A stretch of 64,000 nucleotides of DNA from Rhodococcus sp. 4CII (GCF_014256275.1 NZ_JACCFE010000002.1:5870001-5934000), one strand, 5' to 3'; numbered from the stretch's first letter, positions 44,937 to 54,421 are shown. Numbers and translations: made by a program. Notes: a model not told the origin generated them from the sequence alone.

Positions 44937-46118
44937 ATGACCGTCAGCCCGGACGTCGCGCCGTCGCCCACCGATCTCCTGGGATCGATGCTCGAATCCG
45001 TCGAACAATTGTCCGAGGAACTCGTCGCCCGCATCCTGTCGGTGGAGCACGGGTACGTGGAGGCGACGCTCCTGACCCCCGAGCAGCTGTACGCGGCGTG
45101 CGTCGACAATCTGAAGGCGATGCTCGGCAACCTGTCCGGCAGCGCCCCGATTCGGCTGGAGGCGGCGCGGGCGGCGGGGCAGCTGAAGGCCGAACAGGGT
45201 GTGCCGCTGGCGGCGCTGTTGCACGCGTTCCGGCTCGGCGGCCGCCTGATCTGGGACGAACTGATGAACCGTTCCGAGGGCCGCGCCACCAACGCCCTGC
45301 TCGAGATGGCCGCCCAGGTGTGGGCGCTCGTGGACGTCTACTCGGACAGCGCCGCGGAGGCGTACCGGGAGACCGCGGACCTGCGTGCCCGCGAGGACGC
45401 GGAGTCGCGTGGCCGGCTGATCAGAACGCTGTTCGGTGACCACGCGGCCAATCCGGCCGGCGCCGCCGACGCGCTCCGCACGTTCCGGATTCCGGAGAAC
45501 AGCACGTTCGTCGTCGTGTCGGTGGAGGCGGCGGCCGCCCCGTCCGCCGCGGACATCGTGCAGTCGGACCTTCGCGGCGTCGGTGTCGATTCGGTGTGGG
45601 ATTCGGAGGTCGACGGCCGGATCGGGCTGCTGTGGGCGGCCGGCGCCGAGTTGCTCGAGTCCGCCCTGGACGTTCTCGGCCGCACCGGTCAAGGCCGGAT
45701 CGGGGTCAGCTCGGCGTTCGGACGCCCCGGCGGAACCAGCCACGCCGTGGAGCAGGCGCGGTTCGCCCGCCGGTGTGCCGGACACGGGGGCGGCCCGATC
45801 ACCCGTTACGAGTCGGTGCCCGTGTCGCTGCTGCTGGTCAGCGTTCCCGACGCCGGGAAGCTCGCGTCGAGCCAGATCCTCGGACCGGTGCTCGCTCTGC
45901 CCGCCGAGGAACAGGACAGCCTGCTCGCCACTCTCGACGCCTGGTTCTCGTGCCGCGGCTCCACCACGGCGGCGGCCACTCAACTGCACTACCACCGCAA
46001 CACCGTCCTGTACCGGCTGCGCAGAATCCACACCCTCACCGGACGCGACTTCTCCGACCCCATCGACGCCGCCGAACTGTACGTCGGCCTGCGGGCGCAT
46101 CAGCTGCTCGGACACTGA
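44937..46118 (+). CDS. PucR/CdaR-type transcriptional activator
   Basis: 393 residues from ATG 44937. An N-terminal alpha-helical sensor-like region (LLGSMLESVEQLSEELVARIL, then LLHAFRLGGRLIWDEL), a middle GGDEF-like CdaR domain and the C-terminal PucR helix-turn-helix (RGSTTAAATQLHYHRNTVLYRLRRIHTLTGRD). It begins 203 bases from the divergent ALDH-GMC operon and is its likely local regulator. Effector unknown, probably the alcohol or aldehyde. Confidence 0.88.
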   Translation: MTVSPDVAPSPTDLLGSMLESVEQLSEELVARILSVEHGYVEATLLTPEQLYAACVDNLKAMLGNLSGSAPIRLEAARAAGQLKAEQGVPLAALLHAFRLGGRLIWDELMNRSEGRATNALLEMAAQVWALVDVYSDSAAEAYRETADLRAREDAESRGRLIRTLFGDHAANPAGAADALRTFRIPENSTFVVVSVEAAAAPSAADIVQSDLRGVGVDSVWDSEVDGRIGLLWAAGAELLESALDVLGRTGQGRIGVSSAFGRPGGTSHAVEQARFARRCAGHGGGPITRYESVPVSLLLVSVPDAGKLASSQILGPVLALPAEEQDSLLATLDAWFSCRGSTTAAATQLHYHRNTVLYRLRRIHTLTGRDFSDPIDAAELYVGLRAHQLLGH

Positions 46119-46194
46119 GCCGGCTTCGGCGATTCGGCACCCCGTGCCCGCCCGGGGGTCGACAATATGGTGAGTCGAGCAGTGGGGCAGGGCA

Positions 46195-48138
46195 ATGGGA
46201 TTCGTCATCGGATTTGCGCCGTGGATCGTCTATTGGATCCTGGTGGGCAACACCGGATTCGCCGCTGCGGTGGCGATCGCGTTCGGTATCGCGCTGGCCG
46301 GTCAGGTGCTGCAGCGGGTGCGGCGCGAGCCGTGGCGCACCCTCGAGGTGGGCACGGTGGCCGTCTTCGCGGTGCTGCTGCTCGCGGCGCTCACCCTGGA
46401 CGACGCCGTCCTCGAACGGTGGCTGCAGCCGCTCGGCAACTTCGGGCTGTTCGCGATCGCGGCGGTGGGCGCCCTGATCGGCCGCCCCTTCGTTCGCGAA
46501 TACGCGGAGGCCGGTGTCGACGCGCGGACCGCGGCGAGCGGCGGATTCCGCTACGTCACCACGGCGATGACGTGGATGTGGGTGGCGGCGTTCGGGTTGA
46601 TGACGGTGTTCTCGCTGATTCCGCCGATCGTCGACGGCGACGCCACCATGCGCGACGCCGGCGACACCCTGTCCGTCGTCTGCTACTGGGTGCTGCCGTA
46701 CACCCTCATGGGCGCCGCGGGTCTGGTGTCCGCGGTGTTCCCCGGCTGGTTCGAGTCGCGGTCGCAGTTGCTCGAGGCGCAGTCGTCGACCGACCCCGAG
46801 GTGGCGCCGCAGCCGACGCCGGCCGAGGATGTGTCGTCCGGTTCCCTCGTCCTCGACGTCCCTGCGGATTCGCGCCACGATCAGGAGTTCTCGCTGATCG
46901 TGCGCGGCGTCATCCCCGGTGCGCCGGTCACGGTCCGCACCACCGGGACCGACCTGTTCGGTGCGCAGTGGCGGTCGGAGGCCACGTTCACCGCCTCGGC
47001 CGACGGGGTGGTCGACGTCGCGGCGCACGGTCCGGACCACGGGGACTGGGACGTCGCGGACGGCGACGCACCACTGTGGGCCATGCGTTTCGTGTCGGAG
47101 GGCCGGGTACCCGACCTGTTCGTGCCCCCGCCCGACGCCTGGCTCGTCACCGTCGAGGCGACGTCACCGGACGGAATCGCACGCCGGACGGTGACGCGTC
47201 ACGTGAGCGACCCCGGGGTGTCCGTTCGACCGCTGGACGTGGGTGGCCGGCCCGCGCTGCTGGCCTTGCCCGCCGGCGCCCCGCCACTCGGCGGCTGGCC
47301 GGCCGTCGCCTGCTTCGGCGGCTCGGAGGGCGGCGTCGACTCACAACGCTCCACCATCGGCATGCTGGCCGCCAACGGGTATGCCGCACTGGTTTATTCA
47401 TGGGTGGACGAGTCGAACACCGAGGCGACGCTGGTGAGCATTCCGCTCGAGCGGTTCGCGGACGCGGTGGCGGCGTTGGGTGCGCAGGGGTCGGTGGACG
47501 CGAACCGGCTCACCGCGATGGCGATCTCGCGCGGCGCGGAAGGTCTGATGGCCGCGGCCTGCGCCTGCGACCTTCCCGTCGCCGGGCTGATCCTGGTCAG
47601 CCCGAGTTCGGTGTCCTGGCAGGCGATCGGACCCGACGGGGAGATCGCCGACACCCCGTCGTGGACCCGGAACGGCCTGCCCGTGCCGTGGGCGCCGCTG
47701 CCGGGAGGTGAGTTGATGCCGCAGTTGATCGGCAACGCGTGGCGCGCGCACCGTGACATCGCCGCCCACCGGCCGAGCCTGCTGCGGCTCGGTGCCGCCT
47801 ACCGTGCCGGTCTCGCCGCCGCACCCGCCGACGCGGCGCTGCGGTCCGAGGAGGCGACGCCGCCGCTGCTGTGCCTGACCGGCGCGGACGACCAGGTGTG
47901 GCCGTCGAGCGAGATGGCCACCGCGCTGCTCGACCGTCGATCCGCCGCCCGCGACGAGCACCGGACCTTCGACGGGGCCGGCCACCTCATCCGCCTCGGC
48001 ATGTTTCCCGCCGACGCGCAGTGGACCGGCGGCATCGCGTTCGGGGGCGACGGGGCCGGACAGGGCCGGGCGCAACGGGAAGCGGTCCGCAGTGTGCTCG
48101 GCTTCCTCGCACGGGTCAGGGCAGGAGCGCGGGCGTGA
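46195..48138 (+). CDS. Membrane-anchored BAAT/acyl-CoA thioesterase-type protein (two-domain fusion)
   Basis: 647 residues. Residues 1-190 form a membrane domain with about five helices (IGFAPWIVYWILVG, VAVFAVLLLAALTL, FGLFAIAAVGALIG, TAMTWMWVAAFGLMTVFSLI, VLPYTLMGAAGLVSAVF). The remaining residues form an acyl-CoA:amino acid N-acyltransferase/acyl-CoA thioesterase: a beta-sandwich N-terminal part (SLIVRGVIPGAPVTVR) and an alpha/beta-hydrolase core with Ser445 in MAISRGAEGL, Asp565 in LTGADDQVWPSSE and His597 in DGAGHLIRLG. The usual nucleophile is Cys or Ser in G-x-S-x-G; here the first Gly is Ala. Soluble relatives transfer acyl groups to amino acids or hydrolyse acyl-CoA. It overlaps the start of the glutamine-synthetase-like gene. 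Confidence 0.8.
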   Translation: MGFVIGFAPWIVYWILVGNTGFAAAVAIAFGIALAGQVLQRVRREPWRTLEVGTVAVFAVLLLAALTLDDAVLERWLQPLGNFGLFAIAAVGALIGRPFVREYAEAGVDARTAASGGFRYVTTAMTWMWVAAFGLMTVFSLIPPIVDGDATMRDAGDTLSVVCYWVLPYTLMGAAGLVSAVFPGWFESRSQLLEAQSSTDPEVAPQPTPAEDVSSGSLVLDVPADSRHDQEFSLIVRGVIPGAPVTVRTTGTDLFGAQWRSEATFTASADGVVDVAAHGPDHGDWDVADGDAPLWAMRFVSEGRVPDLFVPPPDAWLVTVEATSPDGIARRTVTRHVSDPGVSVRPLDVGGRPALLALPAGAPPLGGWPAVACFGGSEGGVDSQRSTIGMLAANGYAALVYSWVDESNTEATLVSIPLERFADAVAALGAQGSVDANRLTAMAISRGAEGLMAAACACDLPVAGLILVSPSSVSWQAIGPDGEIADTPSWTRNGLPVPWAPLPGGELMPQLIGNAWRAHRDIAAHRPSLLRLGAAYRAGLAAAPADAALRSEEATPPLLCLTGADDQVWPSSEMATALLDRRSAARDEHRTFDGAGHLIRLGMFPADAQWTGGIAFGGDGAGQGRAQREAVRSVLGFLARVRAGARA

Positions 48139-49439
48139 TGCGCGGCGAGAGGGACGACCACGGCCGGGGGGACCGCATCGTCGGCTCCATCGTCGACATG
48201 GCCGGGGTCTCCCGCGCGAAGGTGCTGCCGATCGCCAGATTGACGTCGTTCGTCGAATCCGGTGCGGGCGCCTCACCGAGTTGGAGCGTGTTCTGCATCG
48301 ACGACCACCTCGCGTTCACGCCGGCGTTCTCCGTCGTGGGCGATCTTCGGCTCCGCATCGTCAGCGACGACGTGCGCGATCTGGGCAACGGCACACACTG
48401 GGCGCCGGCGTGCCTTACCGAGCAGGACGGGACGCCGTCGCTCGCCTGCACCCGCGGCGCGTTACGACGGGTGACGGAGCGGTTGGCGTCGTCCGACTTG
48501 ACTGCGCGCGTGGGTCACGAGATCGAGTTCACTCTTTTCGAGGGAGTGGCCGTCGACGAGTGGGCGGCGTACGGGCTCAATGCCGTTCTCGCACAGGAAG
48601 AATTCCTCGGTCGACTGCTCGCGGCCGCCACGACGGCCGAACTCCCGATCGAACAGGTCCACGCAGAGGCGGGCCTCAACCAGTTCGAGGTGTCGCTCGC
48701 CCCCGCCGATCCCGTCCGGGCGGCTGACGACGCGGTGCTGGCCCGCGCACTGATCAGCCGGGTCGCGCGAGCCCTCGGCCTGCGGGCGTCGTTCTCGCCC
48801 ATGCCCGTTGCAGGTGGTTCGGGTAACGGCGCTCATCAGCACGTGTCGTTCGCCGAAGGCGGCCGGCCGCTGCTGTCGGGAGGTCCGGGTCCGCACGGAC
48901 TGACCGAGGCGGGCGGCGCGGCCGTCGCGGGGATTCTGCGGGCGCTGCCCGACGCCACCGCTGTCCTCGCCGGGTCGGCGCTCTCGCACCTGCGGCTGCG
49001 CCCGGGAATGTGGTCCGGCGCGTACCGGTGCTGGGGTCTGGAGAACCGAGAGGCCGCTGTCCGCCTCTGCGCGGACACCGCCGGCAACCCGCACGGCGCA
49101 AACCTCGAGATCAAGTCCTTCGACCCGTCCGCAAATCCCTATCTCGGCACCGCCGCCATCCTCGGCGCCGCCCACGACGGAATTCTCGGTGCGCGCCCCC
49201 TCCCGGACGAGGTGTCGGTCAATCCGGCCGAACTGACCGGGGCGGACGCCGTCGACCTGCTCCCCACGTTGCCGTCCGACGTGCTCGGAGCGCTTCGGGC
49301 GTCGGCGCTCGCGCAGGACCTGTTCGGCCCCGCGATCGTGGAGGCGCTCCTAGCGGTCAAGGAGTACGAGCACTCCCGGTACCGGGACGAGCCGGTCGAC
49401 GAGGTCGCGCAGCGCTTCCGGTTCGCGTGGACGCCGTAG
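48135..49439 (+). CDS. Glutamine-synthetase-like gamma-glutamylamide ligase
   Basis: 434 residues from GTG 48135, overlapping the previous stop; ATG 48138 is the next codon and may be the actual start. GS catalytic features are GHEIEFTLFE (metal Glu), HAEAGLNQFEVSLAP, GNGAHQHVSF (metal His) and AYRCWGLENREAAVRLC (phosphate/Arg region), but the protein lacks the adenylylation loop of GlnA1 and has a diverged N-terminal domain. It fits the GlnA3/PuuA/FluG group, which ligates glutamate to polyamines or other amines. Coupled to the BAAT-type protein, it may make or use an amide conjugate. Converges on the desaturase with no gap. Confidence 0.82.
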   Translation: MMRGERDDHGRGDRIVGSIVDMAGVSRAKVLPIARLTSFVESGAGASPSWSVFCIDDHLAFTPAFSVVGDLRLRIVSDDVRDLGNGTHWAPACLTEQDGTPSLACTRGALRRVTERLASSDLTARVGHEIEFTLFEGVAVDEWAAYGLNAVLAQEEFLGRLLAAATTAELPIEQVHAEAGLNQFEVSLAPADPVRAADDAVLARALISRVARALGLRASFSPMPVAGGSGNGAHQHVSFAEGGRPLLSGGPGPHGLTEAGGAAVAGILRALPDATAVLAGSALSHLRLRPGMWSGAYRCWGLENREAAVRLCADTAGNPHGANLEIKSFDPSANPYLGTAAILGAAHDGILGARPLPDEVSVNPAELTGADAVDLLPTLPSDVLGALRASALAQDLFGPAIVEALLAVKEYEHSRYRDEPVDEVAQRFRFAWTP

Positions 49440-50660
49440 TCAGTGCCGGATCATCGCCAGCGCCGTGCGCAGCCCGCGCCGCTTTCCGGTGGCCGGGTCG
49501 ACACCGAACACTTCCTTCATCCCACCCCGGATACGGAACCGCAGTTCCGACGCCGTCTCCGGTGCATCGTCCGCGGACGCCGACAGGAAGCGGTTGGGCA
49601 GGGCCAACTTGAGGATGGTCCGGAGGGTCAGTCCGTACTGGTGAGGGAGTGAACCCGTCGTGTACGGGAGGTCGTACTTGTCGCATAGTTCCCGCATCTT
49701 CACCCCGATCTCGGCGTAACGGTTACTCGGCAGGTCAGGGAAGGCGTGATGCTCGATCTGGTAGCAGAGGTTGCCGCTCATGAACGCCAGCACCGGCCCG
49801 GCGTGAAAGTTGGCGGAACCCAGCATCTGACGCAGATACCACTCGGCCTTCGTCTCCCGCTCGTATTCTTCCTTGGTGAACTTCTCGGCGCCGTCCGGGA
49901 AGTGTCCGCAGAAGATGACACCGTATGCCCACAGATTCCGGATCACGTTGGCGGTGACGTTGGCCGTCAGGGTGGACTTCCAGGCCGGTCCGGTGAGCGC
50001 CGGGAACACCACGTAGTCCTTGCCGACCTGCCGCGCGATCTTGCGTCCCACCTCCTTGGCGTTGCGGAGTGTCTCGGCGCGGTCGTAGTCGCCGCGCCGG
50101 ATGCTCGCCACGTCCAGGTGGTGCAGCGCGACACCCCACTCGAACAGCAACGCCAGCAGCACGTTGTAGAACGGTTGCGCCAGATACACCGGCGACCATT
50201 TCTGGTCCCGGGTCATGCGCAGGATCCCGTACCCGACGTCGCTGTCGAGGCCGACGATGTTGGTGAACTTGTGGTGCACGTAGTTGTGCGAGTGCTTCCA
50301 CCCGGAGGACGGGCACGTGTTGTCCCATTCCCAGTTCGACGAGTGGATCTCCGGGTCGTTCATCCAATCCCATTGGCCGTGAATGACGTTGTGACCGAGT
50401 TCCATGTTCTCGATGATCTTCGCCGCGCCCATCAGCGCGGTACCCAGAAGCCAGGCCGGTCTCTTCCGGCTGCCGAACAGCACGACCCTGCCCGCAATCG
50501 CCAGCGACCGCTGCAGCTTGATCGTCCGGTCGATGTACCGGGCGTCGCGGGCGCCGCGGGACTCCTCGATGTCTGCGCGGATCGCATCGAGTTCCGCACC
50601 CAGCGCCTCCACATCCGCCTCGGTGAGGTGGCTGTACTCCTTGATATCGGTGATGGCCAT
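49440..50660 (-). CDS. desA3: Acyl-CoA delta-9 desaturase (DesA3-like)
   Basis: 406 residues. The three His boxes of membrane desaturases are HNVIH (GHNVIHGQWDW), HSHNYVHHKF and QIEHHAF, with hydrophobic spans between. It would introduce the cis-9 double bond in stearoyl- or palmitoyl-CoA at the membrane with a ferredoxin/oxidoreductase partner, as mycobacterial DesA3 does with its reductase Rv3230c. No such reductase is adjacent here. A mostly helical N-terminal extension (about 80 residues, starting IKEYSHLTEADVEALG) is typical of the actinobacterial branch. Confidence 0.88.
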   Translation of the reverse strand: MAITDIKEYSHLTEADVEALGAELDAIRADIEESRGARDARYIDRTIKLQRSLAIAGRVVLFGSRKRPAWLLGTALMGAAKIIENMELGHNVIHGQWDWMNDPEIHSSNWEWDNTCPSSGWKHSHNYVHHKFTNIVGLDSDVGYGILRMTRDQKWSPVYLAQPFYNVLLALLFEWGVALHHLDVASIRRGDYDRAETLRNAKEVGRKIARQVGKDYVVFPALTGPAWKSTLTANVTANVIRNLWAYGVIFCGHFPDGAEKFTKEEYERETKAEWYLRQMLGSANFHAGPVLAFMSGNLCYQIEHHAFPDLPSNRYAEIGVKMRELCDKYDLPYTTGSLPHQYGLTLRTILKLALPNRFLSASADDAPETASELRFRIRGGMKEVFGVDPATGKRRGLRTALAMIRH

Positions 50661-50827
50661 CTCGTGTCGTTACCCGGTTCGCGCCGATTCCAATCCGAGT
50701 ATCCGTCCAACTGGGTCGTGGTCACACGTCCGTGCGAGGCCGTCCGCTATTCTCTCCACCGTCGCCGAGCGTGGTCGGTGACCCGGTCCGGGGGTGGGCC
50801 GCGGGGCGGATATCAGGGGGAAAGTCG

Positions 50828-51247
50828 ATGTCGGTGGGCGATATGACGTGGCCGGAAAGTGTCATCGGAGCCATGGACGGAACCGGTGCGGCGCAGCCTC
50901 CGCTGGCGAGCGTCCCCGGGTTGCCGCCGGTGCTCGGCGGCCCGGAGGTCGCGGTCGTCAAGGTCGACCCCGACATGTTGCGTGCGATGGCCGGTGCGCT
51001 CGGGGCTGTCGCCCGTGAGGTCGAGGCGCTGGGCGGCCGGCGGAGCTTCGACCACGCCGGCCGGGCCGTCGAGGGATCCGACACCGCTGCCGCATGCCAG
51101 GATGCCGGCGACGTTCTCGCATCCGCGCTCGGGGTCGCCGCGAGCCGCATCGACGAGATGGCGTACATCGCGGGAGACGGCGCCGAGAATTACGACGTCA
51201 CCGACACGTCGTTCGCTGCACAGCTGTCGGCGATGGGGGAGATGTGA
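50828..51247 (+). CDS. EspC-like (DUF2580) small type VII secretion-associated protein
   Basis: 139 residues from ATG 50828 (atcagggggaaagtcg). After a Pro/Gly-rich N-terminus, residues 44-139 resemble EspC-type ESX-secretion-associated proteins: VDPDMLRAMAGALGAVAREVEALG, a WxG-less helix-turn-helix, then ALGVAASRIDEMAYIAGDGAENYDVTD. Such proteins are small helical hairpins that co-secrete with, or chaperone, larger substrates. It shares its stop with the start of the next gene (GTGA), so they are co-translated and probably form a pair. Confidence 0.7.
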   Translation: MSVGDMTWPESVIGAMDGTGAAQPPLASVPGLPPVLGGPEVAVVKVDPDMLRAMAGALGAVAREVEALGGRRSFDHAGRAVEGSDTAAACQDAGDVLASALGVAASRIDEMAYIAGDGAENYDVTDTSFAAQLSAMGEM

Positions 51248-53589
51248 TTCCGCGTCGGTCGCAGCTGCACGTCTGGAACCCGCGGAACCTCACCTCGGCA
51301 GGTGAAGAGATCGGTCGGACCGCCGAAGACACGCGCAGCCGGGCGGAGGACGTCTATCGGGTTGTCGCCGATCTCGGTGGGCACGACGACTGGCGCGGCC
51401 CCGCGCAGGCGGCCGCCGAGCAGCGAGCGAATACCGAGCGCACCGAAATCCGCCGGCTCGCAGACGATCTGGAGGACCTGTCGCACGCGCTCGTGGGTGG
51501 CGCTGATCGCCTCGGTCATGCGCGGGACTACGTCGCCACCGTGATCGACAAGGCGGCCACCGACGGATTCACCGTGTCCGACGACTGGCAACTCGTCAGT
51601 CAGCCGACGACGAGTGAGGCCGAGGCCGCCGAGCACGCCGACCTGATGGAGTTCTGGCGCAGCCAACTCGATGGGGCGCTGACGGAACTCGGCAATGCCG
51701 ATCGGGACATGGCGACGGCGATCCGGGACGCGCTGGGGGCCGTGGCGGCCAGTGCCCCCGCGTCGAAAGGCCTGTCGGGGCATGAGGGCACCACGCTGGG
51801 CGAGCAGGTCGCGCGCAGCGGATCCGACATTCCGCAGGAAGTCCGTGACCGTGTTGCACGGGAGATCGTGGCCGCGGGGCTCATTCCCGAACAGGTGAAG
51901 ACCCTGGCAGACGGCGGCAAGGTCACCGATGTGCCGCAGGGAACGATCGACTTCCTCCAGCAGTTCTACACCGCGGCCGGTAAGGACGGCTTCCTGGCGC
52001 TGTCGGAGCAGTACAGCGAGAACGGACGCACCGAAGCCGCCAGCGCGCTGTCCAACGGTCTCGCCGTCGTGTCGAACTACAACGTCGGTAGTGCGGCCGG
52101 GGACGTCGGCGGCCGGAGCCACATCCCGGAAAGCCTTCGTGGGTTGTTCGAGGGGCCGGTGACGTCGACCGGCAACCTCACAAAGGGCGCGCAGGACTCC
52201 CCGCAGCAGTCGATGGTCGTCAACAACGGCCACGATCTGGCACGATTCACCAAGGCATTCGGACTCGCGGACCCTGCCGTCCAGCAGGGCAGCGAGCTGA
52301 GCGAGAACCTCCTCTCCCGCGCCGGCGAGATCGCGTCGGCCACCAACGACAAGAGTCTGCTGATCGGCGACTCCTTCGACCACAACGTTCTGCGCCGCGA
52401 CGGCGTCGACGCTCTCCTGCAGGACATGGTCGGCGTCGGTGGCCGCGACCATGTCGCCGTCCACAACATCCTGTCCGGCGAGGGAATGCCGGCCGACTAC
52501 AACCGCGACGACGCCATCATGCCTCTGCTCCAGCGTGATTGGGCCGACGGCGGCGAACAGAAGGTCGCGGGGATGTTCGACTGGATCGCCGACGACGCCA
52601 GACCCACCGATCCCTCCGATCCCGGAGAACTGTTCCGGTCGAGACAAGCCGGCGAATCGGCATTCGGCCTCGCCCAGATCCTGGCAGCCAAAGACGCCGA
52701 ACTGCTCGATATCCCGGGAGCGAACGGCCATGCAATTGGGGAAGTGAACCCCCACATCACCCAGGCATTAAGCAAATCCCTCGCACCCTACATCGGCAAT
52801 ATGGTGGGGGTTCCCGGTGACTTCGCGGGTACTTCGGGTTTCGCCAGTCCCACCGGCGGAGAATTCGGGCTGGAGAACGCGCCCCGCCTCTTCTCGGTGA
52901 TCGACTCCAACGCCGATGCGGCAAGCTACTTCAACGCGCAAGCATTCGGAATGTCGGCGCAGCTGGAGCAGGCTTGGGCGCTCGAAGGTCGAACTGTCGA
53001 GGTCTCGCACGACCAGTACGGATGGTGGGCAGGCAGTATCCAGGGGGTGGTGGATAGAGGTTTCGACCTAGAGTTCGCTGACCGATCAGGGGACGAATCC
53101 TCACTGAATTCATCGGGGTTCGAGAACAAAGGCATTGCGTACGACACCATTAGAACGGTCGTAAGTAAGGGGGTCGAGTTCATTCCGGGTGCAGGTCCGA
53201 TTATCGCCAGTGGGATTGACCTTGCGGACCCGGCGTTCAAGAGCGCGGTGATGGGGGCTGTGCCCGACAACACTGCACAATCGAATACTCAATTCGCTGA
53301 CGACGCGCACCTCGCCAAGCAGTACTACCAGATCGCGTTAGGTCTACAGGCGGCGAATGGCGGAGTGCTGGGTCCTTACGATGGACTGGAGGAATTTCGA
53401 GATGGGGAAAACGGTCCTTTGCTGCCGTATGACGAGATCGCGGGAGACCGCCCCGCTTCCGCTCTCCCAATACTTGGGGCAAACCTTTCGAGCTACATAA
53501 TCGACTCCGGGTACACGGGATTGGGCGAGTTCATCGATCAGATGAACGCAGGGCGCGAGTTTGCTCAGAATGCGACTGGCGGCCAGTGA
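51244..53589 (+). CDS. Large WXG100-like-domain protein, predicted type VII secreted effector
   Basis: 781 residues from GTG 51244. Residues 1-105 look like a WXG100 helical hairpin: EEIGRTAEDTRSRAEDVYRVVADLG, then Trp50-Arg-Gly52 in DDWRGPAQAAAEQRANTERTE. The long middle region (about 130-500) is helical and contains AREIVAAGLIPEQVKTL, EGPVTSTGNLTKGAQDSPQQS and NILSGEGMPADYNRDDAIMPLL; it matches proteins annotated as TPR-repeat-region in actinomycetes, though I see no clean TPRs. Residues about 640-670 form a Gly-rich hydrophobic patch (GVEFIPGAGPIIASGIDLAD). The last roughly 270 residues use codons rare elsewhere here (AGA, CTA, TTA, ATA), suggesting exchange. No enzymatic motif was recognised. 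Confidence 0.65.
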   Translation: MIPRRSQLHVWNPRNLTSAGEEIGRTAEDTRSRAEDVYRVVADLGGHDDWRGPAQAAAEQRANTERTEIRRLADDLEDLSHALVGGADRLGHARDYVATVIDKAATDGFTVSDDWQLVSQPTTSEAEAAEHADLMEFWRSQLDGALTELGNADRDMATAIRDALGAVAASAPASKGLSGHEGTTLGEQVARSGSDIPQEVRDRVAREIVAAGLIPEQVKTLADGGKVTDVPQGTIDFLQQFYTAAGKDGFLALSEQYSENGRTEAASALSNGLAVVSNYNVGSAAGDVGGRSHIPESLRGLFEGPVTSTGNLTKGAQDSPQQSMVVNNGHDLARFTKAFGLADPAVQQGSELSENLLSRAGEIASATNDKSLLIGDSFDHNVLRRDGVDALLQDMVGVGGRDHVAVHNILSGEGMPADYNRDDAIMPLLQRDWADGGEQKVAGMFDWIADDARPTDPSDPGELFRSRQAGESAFGLAQILAAKDAELLDIPGANGHAIGEVNPHITQALSKSLAPYIGNMVGVPGDFAGTSGFASPTGGEFGLENAPRLFSVIDSNADAASYFNAQAFGMSAQLEQAWALEGRTVEVSHDQYGWWAGSIQGVVDRGFDLEFADRSGDESSLNSSGFENKGIAYDTIRTVVSKGVEFIPGAGPIIASGIDLADPAFKSAVMGAVPDNTAQSNTQFADDAHLAKQYYQIALGLQAANGGVLGPYDGLEEFRDGENGPLLPYDEIAGDRPASALPILGANLSSYIIDSGYTGLGEFIDQMNAGREFAQNATGGQ

Positions 53590-54326
53590 ATCGACATTCC
53601 GGTGCGATTGTCGCCGCGGCGCTCTTGCTGCTAGCAGGGTGTAGGTCGAGTGCTGCGGAATCCCCAGCGGCCGTGTCGGCTGTGACTTATTCTGTGCCCG
53701 AGAGCGTGGGTTACAACTATCGGTGGTCAGCCGACCCGGGCATCGATCTGTCCAGCCGGCAGGCGACAGTTGTACGCGCCTATATGGAGTCCTACTACCT
53801 TGCGATCAACAGCAGCGCACTTTCGGCCACGTACCCGGGTTTTGCCGAGGCGGTTCCCCAAAAGAAGAGAGCCGACTTCGATAACCCCATAGACCCGACC
53901 GACCGGAGATATGTCGGCACCCAGTTTCAACATCTGATGTGGATGACGCCGACTGAGCATGGCTGGTTCGCCACGGTGTGCACGGGCGACTACTCGGTGA
54001 TGGAAGTGGGCGAAGACGGGAAGTTTTACAACGTGGGATCGAAGTACGTGAACGCGGAGACGGTGGATTTGATCGCACCGAATGACCAGTCCGCGACTTC
54101 GGCAGAATCATCCGGTTCGGAACGTGCGCCCACTATCGATGTGTTCGGTGGTTGGACGTTGGCTGATCACGCGAAAGGCGCGCGTGATCAGAACGCATAC
54201 ACGGAGTGCGACTCGCGCATGCCTGATGCCAGGGATGCGCGACCGCAGAAGTCGAACCTCCCGCACGACACCCCCTACCCGACGCTGGCTCCGTATCCGG
54301 GCTGGCCGCGTTATGACGAGAACTGA
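53586..54326 (+). CDS. Lipoprotein of the EspC/WXG operon
   Basis: 246 residues from GTG 53586, overlapping the previous stop. A signal peptide ends in the lipobox LLLAGC. The mature part has a ring of aromatic residues (NYRWSADPGI, YMESYYLAINSSAL) and the two Cys pair candidates TVCTGDYSV and TECDSRM. No family was recognised. As the third gene of a presumed secretion operon, and with the same locally A/T-tolerant codon use as the end of the preceding gene, it may be an envelope partner or an immunity-type protein for that effector. Confidence 0.6.
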   Translation: MNRHSGAIVAAALLLLAGCRSSAAESPAAVSAVTYSVPESVGYNYRWSADPGIDLSSRQATVVRAYMESYYLAINSSALSATYPGFAEAVPQKKRADFDNPIDPTDRRYVGTQFQHLMWMTPTEHGWFATVCTGDYSVMEVGEDGKFYNVGSKYVNAETVDLIAPNDQSATSAESSGSERAPTIDVFGGWTLADHAKGARDQNAYTECDSRMPDARDARPQKSNLPHDTPYPTLAPYPGWPRYDEN

Positions 54327-54421
54327 CGGCGGTCGTCCTGCCATCGGTGGAAGGGCGCTGTCACCGCGGTCCTCGTCCGGTCATATCCTCGACTACAGTC
54401 TCGTGCCGGGGGCTGTAGCGA

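Noticed and set aside
42944..45292. 782-codon minus-strand frame across the ALDH and PucR genes
   Set aside because: It overlaps two genes with clear motifs and its own product is Arg-rich with no domain; typical of GC-rich antisense frames.
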